Origin: Prochlorococcus sp. AG-418-C09
Lineage (GTDB): Bacteria; Cyanobacteriota; Cyanobacteriia; PCC-6307; Cyanobiaceae
Direction of reading: 5' to 3'
Assembly: GCA_003214355.1 (NCBI GenBank)
Contig: QCLS01000002.1
Coordinates: forward strand, 62,001 to 126,000
Length of the DNA stretch: 64,000 bases
Each line of letters starts with the position of its first letter. Position 1 is the stretch's first letter. The notes under the pieces were generated by a model. That model saw nothing but the letters and a program-made list of their open reading frames with translations. It was not told the origin of the DNA and ran no database searches. Made by a program: the position numbers and the translations under genes. Of the stretch, positions 60,041-64,000 are shown one piece after another.

Positions 60041-61157
60041 GTAATTCTAAATAAAAGATATTTGTTTTTTGTAATTCTCTGATAAAAGAATTAATTTTAT
60101 TATTGCCATCTTGATCACATAAATATAATTCACCTCCAATCTGTCTTGCTAATTTTCTTGCCAAATAAAGTCCAACTCCCGAACCTTTTTTATTCTTCGA
60201 CGCAATGCCTCGTACTCCTTTCTCAAAGATCTTTCCCTGCTCTAATTTAGAAATCTTTTTACCATTATCAAATATTAAAAAACCTGAATCGATTATTACT
60301 AAGCCAACCTCTGCATTTTTCTCTGTATATTTAAACGCATTTTCTAATAGATTTGCAATTATTTCAGATATAACAATATATTTCAATGAAATATTTTCAA
60401 GGGTCCAATCAGGCCAATCATTGGTTTGAGTCCATATTCTCTTTTGTAGTTTTGCATTAGCTTTCCCCCTATCTAATATAGGTTCTAAAAGAGATTTAAT
60501 AGTAACTCTTTTTGATTTATCCAGATTTGGTGGTAGCAATAATCTTTCTTCGCTAAGTTCAATTGGGAAGTTTATATTGTTATTTATTTGTTCAAAAGAA
60601 TTAATATAATTATTTATCTGATTTTGCTCAGTTAACATTCTTTCAACAATTTCTCTAGCATCATCATCCTCACCAAATCGCTTGATTAATAATTTTGCAT
60701 AAGTAGTTAAAGCTGCCAGAGGATTTCTTAATTGATGAATAACTACACTTACTTGACTACGCAAATTATTAATTTCTTCATCTTTTCTTTGCCTTTCTAT
60801 TTCAATTGCAAAACTTTTAGCTAAAGAATTTGATAATGCCTTCAAACGAGAATCAAGTATTAATGGCCATTCTTCATTTTCAGAATCAGTTTCTACTCTT
60901 AAAACTCCAATTAAAAACTTCTTATCTTGTATCGGATACCATCTTCTGTTAGGAGAGGAAACCTTCAATTCGGGATCGTCATCTACTGGTAATAAAGATC
61001 TTTCAAGTTGCGGCCATTGACTTATTAACTCAAATCCAGCTTTTGAATCCTCTTTTGCAGAAGCAAAATAAACTATCAAATGCTTAATTCCCATAAAACA
61101 TCCAAAGCTTTCTAATTGCTTTAAGATTAAGTCTTGGAATTGAACAGAAAGCTTCAT
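60018..61157 (-). CDS. Sensor histidine kinase (soluble)
   Basis: 379 residues, no membrane helix. An N-terminal sensor region of about 120 residues (GAF-like in outline, not assigned) precedes the HisKA domain with phospho-acceptor His141 in SVVIHQLRNPLAALTTYAKLL. The HATPase domain has N box EIIANLLENAFKYTE (about 268-282), G1 FLIFDNGKKIS and G2 KGSGVGLYLARKLARQIGG (about 322-340). No response regulator is adjacent, so it is an orphan. Marine picocyanobacteria have very few histidine kinases. The signal is unknown. Confidence 0.92.
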   Translation of the reverse strand: MKLSVQFQDLILKQLESFGCFMGIKHLIVYFASAKEDSKAGFELISQWPQLERSLLPVDDDPELKVSSPNRRWYPIQDKKFLIGVLRVETDSENEEWPLILDSRLKALSNSLAKSFAIEIERQRKDEEINNLRSQVSVVIHQLRNPLAALTTYAKLLIKRFGEDDDAREIVERMLTEQNQINNYINSFEQINNNINFPIELSEERLLLPPNLDKSKRVTIKSLLEPILDRGKANAKLQKRIWTQTNDWPDWTLENISLKYIVISEIIANLLENAFKYTEKNAEVGLVIIDSGFLIFDNGKKISKLEQGKIFEKGVRGIASKNKKGSGVGLYLARKLARQIGGELYLCDQDGNNKINSFIRELQKTNIFYLELPIEKLNK

Positions 61158-61266
61158 AGTTGGATCTTTGAATCAATAAATTCAGAGAGAATTTGAAAAA
61201 AAACTTGTAAAATCTGAAAAAAGTATTAAGATTGTTATTGGAGTCTGACAAAGGTGATCCCTTTTT

Positions 61267-61323
61267 ATGAACAAATGTTCATAATTAATATGCTACATCA
61301 GAGGTTGATGGGTCCTCTATGTA
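61267..61323 (+). promoter_or_regulatory. Palindrome and hairpin upstream of the DUF3155 gene
   Basis: ATGAACA-AA-TGTTCAT (61267-61282) is a 16-nt dyad with 7-bp arms, suitable for a dimeric regulator. About 12 bases later TACAT-c-AGAGG (61294-61304) pairs with CCTCT-ATGTA (61314-61323), a 10-bp stem with one bulged C and a 9-base loop. They lie about 95-150 bp upstream of the ATG at 61417. Function unproven. Confidence 0.5.
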
Positions 61324-61416
61324 ACACAAAAATGATTTATTTTCTGATCATTCTAATTACCATAAGAGAATTCAGGCCAATCAAAGTTACATAAGAAATT
61401 ACTGGAGTCCAAATCA

Positions 61417-61785
61417 ATGTCAAAAAAAAGAAAGAGAATTAGTAGGCGAAGACTTGCCGGACAGAGAGTCATGGCTCATGTTCCTATTTATCATATCGAA
61501 ACTGGAAAGCATAAACCTGTTACTGCGGCAAGAAGATTCATAGCTGAGAACGGATTATCTGCACCATCAGTATTTAATGTAAGAAGAAATGAACATACAA
61601 CAGATAGATTCTTCTGGGGCGAAAAAGGTTTATTTAGCGCTCAATATGCCGAAGAAAATCATTTCTTATTTCCATCACTAAAGATAGTTGTTGAAGGAAT
61701 TGGGGAAGAAAAAATCTTTGAAGGGTTAGAACTATCAGCTGATGACTGGGAAGAAATAGAAGAATACGAGTATGCATTTGTTTAA
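61417..61785 (+). CDS. DUF3155 family cyanobacterial protein
   Basis: 122 residues. A strongly basic N-terminus (SKKRKRISRRRLAGQRVMAHV) resembling a nucleic-acid-binding tail is followed by a conserved-looking core (HIETGKHKPVTAARRFIAENGL) and an acidic C-terminus (ADDWEEIEEYEYAF). From memory it fits the cyanobacteria-specific DUF3155 family. Function unknown. It has a roughly 260-bp upstream region with a palindrome and hairpin. Its stop overlaps the convergent esterase by 4 bases. Confidence 0.75.
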   Translation: MSKKRKRISRRRLAGQRVMAHVPIYHIETGKHKPVTAARRFIAENGLSAPSVFNVRRNEHTTDRFFWGEKGLFSAQYAEENHFLFPSLKIVVEGIGEEKIFEGLELSADDWEEIEEYEYAFV

Positions 61786-62396
61786 AAAATATTCTTAATA
61801 TTTTGTCTGATTAAATCAACGAACTTATTGTCAATTTCATGAAATCCATCGAATTCATGAAGTCGACATTCAAAACTTGAATTTAAGTTAATTTTTTTTT
61901 GAATTTGACGTGAAGCGTCAATTGGAACAATATTATCTTTTAATCCATGACCAAGCAAAACAGGACCCTTAACTTTTGGATTCCAATCAGGATGAGCATA
62001 ACCGCTACATGAGACAACTAGTCCAAATTCTAGTTCGGAACTTATAGCAAGAGTCATCGCAGCTCCTTGAGAAAAGCCTAACAAAACTGTTTGATGAAGA
62101 GCTATGCTGTTCTTCGACAATTGATTTAGTGTACTTATTAATTTCTCCACCTCATTTGTCGCCTGTTGCCAATTCGCCGGAAATAAATCATACCATTGTC
62201 TTCCGATATTATCAGACCTTGTTATTGGGGCTCTGAGAGAAATAACTTGAAAGTCTAGAGGTAAGTCTTTTATTATTGCATCTCCAAGCGGTAAAAGATC
62301 ATGAAAATCTGCTCCCCAACCATGCAATAAAATAATTCTATAGTTAGCTGTTTGAGAGCCAATCGAAACATATTCGTGATGCTTAGTGAATTTCAT
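61782..62396 (-). CDS. Alpha/beta-hydrolase (carboxylesterase/phospholipase type)
   Basis: 204 residues. Oxyanion region ILLHGWGADFHDLLPLG (about 22-38), nucleophile elbow LGFSQGAAMTLAI (about 105-117), catalytic Asp in LLGHGLKDNIVPIDASRQ (about 150-167) and His in HEFDGFHEID (about 184-193). The length and motifs fit the YpfH/acyl-protein thioesterase-like group. Substrate not assigned. Convergent with the DUF3155 gene; divergent from purH with 32 bp between. Confidence 0.9.
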   Translation of the reverse strand: MKFTKHHEYVSIGSQTANYRIILLHGWGADFHDLLPLGDAIIKDLPLDFQVISLRAPITRSDNIGRQWYDLFPANWQQATNEVEKLISTLNQLSKNSIALHQTVLLGFSQGAAMTLAISSELEFGLVVSCSGYAHPDWNPKVKGPVLLGHGLKDNIVPIDASRQIQKKINLNSSFECRLHEFDGFHEIDNKFVDLIRQNIKNIF

Positions 62397-62428
62397 GTTT
62401 ATATTCTTAAGTAACTAAAAAATTTTTA

Positions 62429-63982
62429 ATGTCTCCTTTAGCCTTAATTAGTGTTTCAGATAAAACAAACATTATTCCATTAGCAAAATTTCTAGTTGAT
62501 AAATTATCCTATACGATCCTATCAAGTGGAGGAACAGCTAAATATTTAATTGATGCAGGAATTCCTGTTAAGCGAGTGTCCGATTTTACAGGTTTCCCTG
62601 AAATCCTTGAAGGTCGAGTCAAAACTCTGCATCCTAAAATCCATGGAGGGATACTTGCTAAAAGATCTAGCCACAAACACCTAAATGATATAGAAACAAA
62701 CAAAATTAAACTAATAGACATTGTAGTTGTAAATTTATATCCATTCCAGCAAAAGGTCTCAGAAAATTGTTCTTGGGAAGAGGGGATTGAAAATATTGAT
62801 ATAGGAGGACCTTCTATGATTCGATCTGCTGCAAAGAATCACAATGATGTTTCAATATTAGTTAATCATAAACAATATAATCAGTTCATTGAGATGCTTA
62901 GCGAGGGTAGTTTGAATAAAGCTTATAAAACAAAGTTGGCTTTAGAGGCTTTTCAGCATACTGCACTTTATGATGCAGCAATATCAAATTGGATAAGTAA
63001 AGAAAAAAATATAAGTCGGGGAATTCATTTTGATCCGTTTCCATTAATTAAAACATTGAGGTATGGAGAGAATCCCCACCAACAAGCTAAATGGTATGGG
63101 AGTAAGGTATTTGGCTGGAATGCTGCAAAGCAACTTCAAGGAAAGGATTTAAGCTATAACAATTTACTAGATTTAGAATCTGCTCTATCTACAGTTTTAG
63201 AATTTGGATATGAAAATTGCATGGGATCAAAAGAAATCCCTAATGCTGCAATAATTTTAAAACATAACAACCCATGTGGAGCTGCAATTGGTACTTCGAT
63301 TACTGATGCTTTTCAAAAAGCCTTGAAATGTGATTCATTAAGTGCTTTCGGTGGAATAGTAGCTTTCAATAAAGCTGTGGATTCTGACACTGCTAAGTTA
63401 CTTTGTAATATATTTCTCGAATGTGTTGTTGCGCCTTCTTTTCATAAAGATGCTTTAGAAATACTTGAGACAAAGAAGAATCTTAGACTTTTGAAGCTAA
63501 GTAAAGAATTAATAGATTCAAGTAATAAAGAACTATGCAAATCCATTATGGGGGGGGTTTTAGTACAAGATAATGATAATAAAGAGGACAACCCTGACCA
63601 ATGGGATATAGTCACAAGATCAAAACCCAATGAAGAAGAGATTAAGGATCTTAAATTTTCATGGAAAATATGCAAGCATGTAAAATCAAATGCAATTGTT
63701 ATTGCTAAAGGGGAAAAAACTCTAGGGATTGGTGCAGGCCAAATGAATAGAGTAGGTGCTGCAAAAATAGCTTTGGAAGCTGCAAAAGATTCTTGTAAGG
63801 GTGCGGTTTTAGCTAGTGATGGATTCTTTCCTTTTGCTGATACAATTGAACTTGCTAATAAATATGGAATTAAAGCTATAATCCAACCTGGAGGTAGTTT
63901 AAGAGATCAAGAATCTATTGATATGTGCGACCTGAAAGGTATATCAATGATGTTAACTAAAAAAAGGCACTTTCTACATTAA
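62429..63982 (+). CDS. purH: Bifunctional AICAR formyltransferase/IMP cyclohydrolase
   Basis: 517 residues, the last two steps of purine synthesis to IMP. N-terminal MGS-like cyclohydrolase (about 1-190; ILSSGGTAKYLIDAGIP, GRVKTLHPKIHGGIL, VVNLYPFQQ, IDIGGPSMIRSAAKNH) and C-terminal formyltransferase (LRYGENPHQQAKWY, AIILKHNNPCGAAIG, IGAGQMNRVGAAKIA, SDGFFPFADTIELA). Full length: the stop is 18 bases before the window edge. Confidence 0.98.
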   Translation: MSPLALISVSDKTNIIPLAKFLVDKLSYTILSSGGTAKYLIDAGIPVKRVSDFTGFPEILEGRVKTLHPKIHGGILAKRSSHKHLNDIETNKIKLIDIVVVNLYPFQQKVSENCSWEEGIENIDIGGPSMIRSAAKNHNDVSILVNHKQYNQFIEMLSEGSLNKAYKTKLALEAFQHTALYDAAISNWISKEKNISRGIHFDPFPLIKTLRYGENPHQQAKWYGSKVFGWNAAKQLQGKDLSYNNLLDLESALSTVLEFGYENCMGSKEIPNAAIILKHNNPCGAAIGTSITDAFQKALKCDSLSAFGGIVAFNKAVDSDTAKLLCNIFLECVVAPSFHKDALEILETKKNLRLLKLSKELIDSSNKELCKSIMGGVLVQDNDNKEDNPDQWDIVTRSKPNEEEIKDLKFSWKICKHVKSNAIVIAKGEKTLGIGAGQMNRVGAAKIALEAAKDSCKGAVLASDGFFPFADTIELANKYGIKAIIQPGGSLRDQESIDMCDLKGISMMLTKKRHFLH

Positions 63983-64000
63983 ACTAACTAGACTTTGGAT

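Overview
The window is AT-rich, gene-dense chromosomal DNA from a marine picocyanobacterium, most likely Prochlorococcus of a high-light-adapted clade. The evidence is the set of cyanobacterial photosynthesis genes (psaE, psbB, psbT, psbM, psbEFLJ, psbK, petB, petD, chlD, ndhCKJ, ycf48, rubA), the compact layout, and a reduced phycoerythrin locus. That locus holds only a degenerate beta subunit (cpeB) and one bilin lyase (cpeS), with no alpha subunit or phycobilisome rods beside it. The clade assignment is inference from gene content; no database search was run.

Layout. 1-3.4 kb: aldehyde dehydrogenase, LysM protein, psaE and mutM, closed by a terminator that faces both ways. 3.4-8.5 kb: an rRNA operon on the minus strand in the order 16S, tRNA-Ile, tRNA-Ala, 23S, 5S. 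About 620 bp of gene-free upstream DNA follows. 9.1-13.1 kb: GH100 invertase-like gene, petB-petD and ctpA. 13.1-16.3 kb: HD phosphohydrolase and minCDE. 16.3-18.8 kb: tRNA-Thr, a tiny membrane ORF, tsaC-like gene, prmC, psbM and a ferredoxin. 18.9-25 kb: psbB-psbT, nrdR, rpsA, metK and a ribulose-kinase-like gene. 25.1-25.35 kb: tRNA-Phe followed by a partial repeat of its own 3' end and terminator. 25.4-27.5 kb: VTT membrane protein, a small ORF, cpeS and cpeB. 27.6-34.6 kb: uvrD-type helicase, CCA-adding-type enzyme, a flavoprotein-SelD fusion and MTA phosphorylase. 34.6-38.6 kb: psbEFLJ-ycf48-rubA, divergent from ndhCKJ. 38.6-46.6 kb: YvcK-like protein, a lipid-type ABC ATPase with its MCE partner, chlD, folK, NUDIX hydrolase and photolyase. 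46.7-64 kb: fabI, hisB, carotenoid oxygenase, rdgB, phosphohexomutase, RecB-like nuclease, ygfZ, pyrE, tRNA-Met, CNNM/CBS protein, Gfo/Idh dehydrogenase, psbK, tgt, cobS, histidine kinase, DUF3155 protein, esterase and purH.

The genes are mostly housekeeping and photosynthesis functions. Several photosystem II genes sit with their assembly factors (rubA, ycf48). Many neighbours overlap by 1-4 bases, and convergent genes overlap at their 3' ends, as expected of a streamlined genome. Eight genes use TTG or GTG starts. Six photosystem II or b559 peptides (PsbM, T, J, L, F, K) are 32-64 residues long and easily missed.

No prophage, insertion sequence, CRISPR array or defence island was seen. I found no clearly undescribed system. 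The items most worth a second look are the tRNA-Phe 3'-end duplication (a possible integration scar), the single-bilin-site phycoerythrin remnant with an unknown small ORF overlapping cpeS, and a hairpin plus palindrome upstream of the DUF3155 gene.
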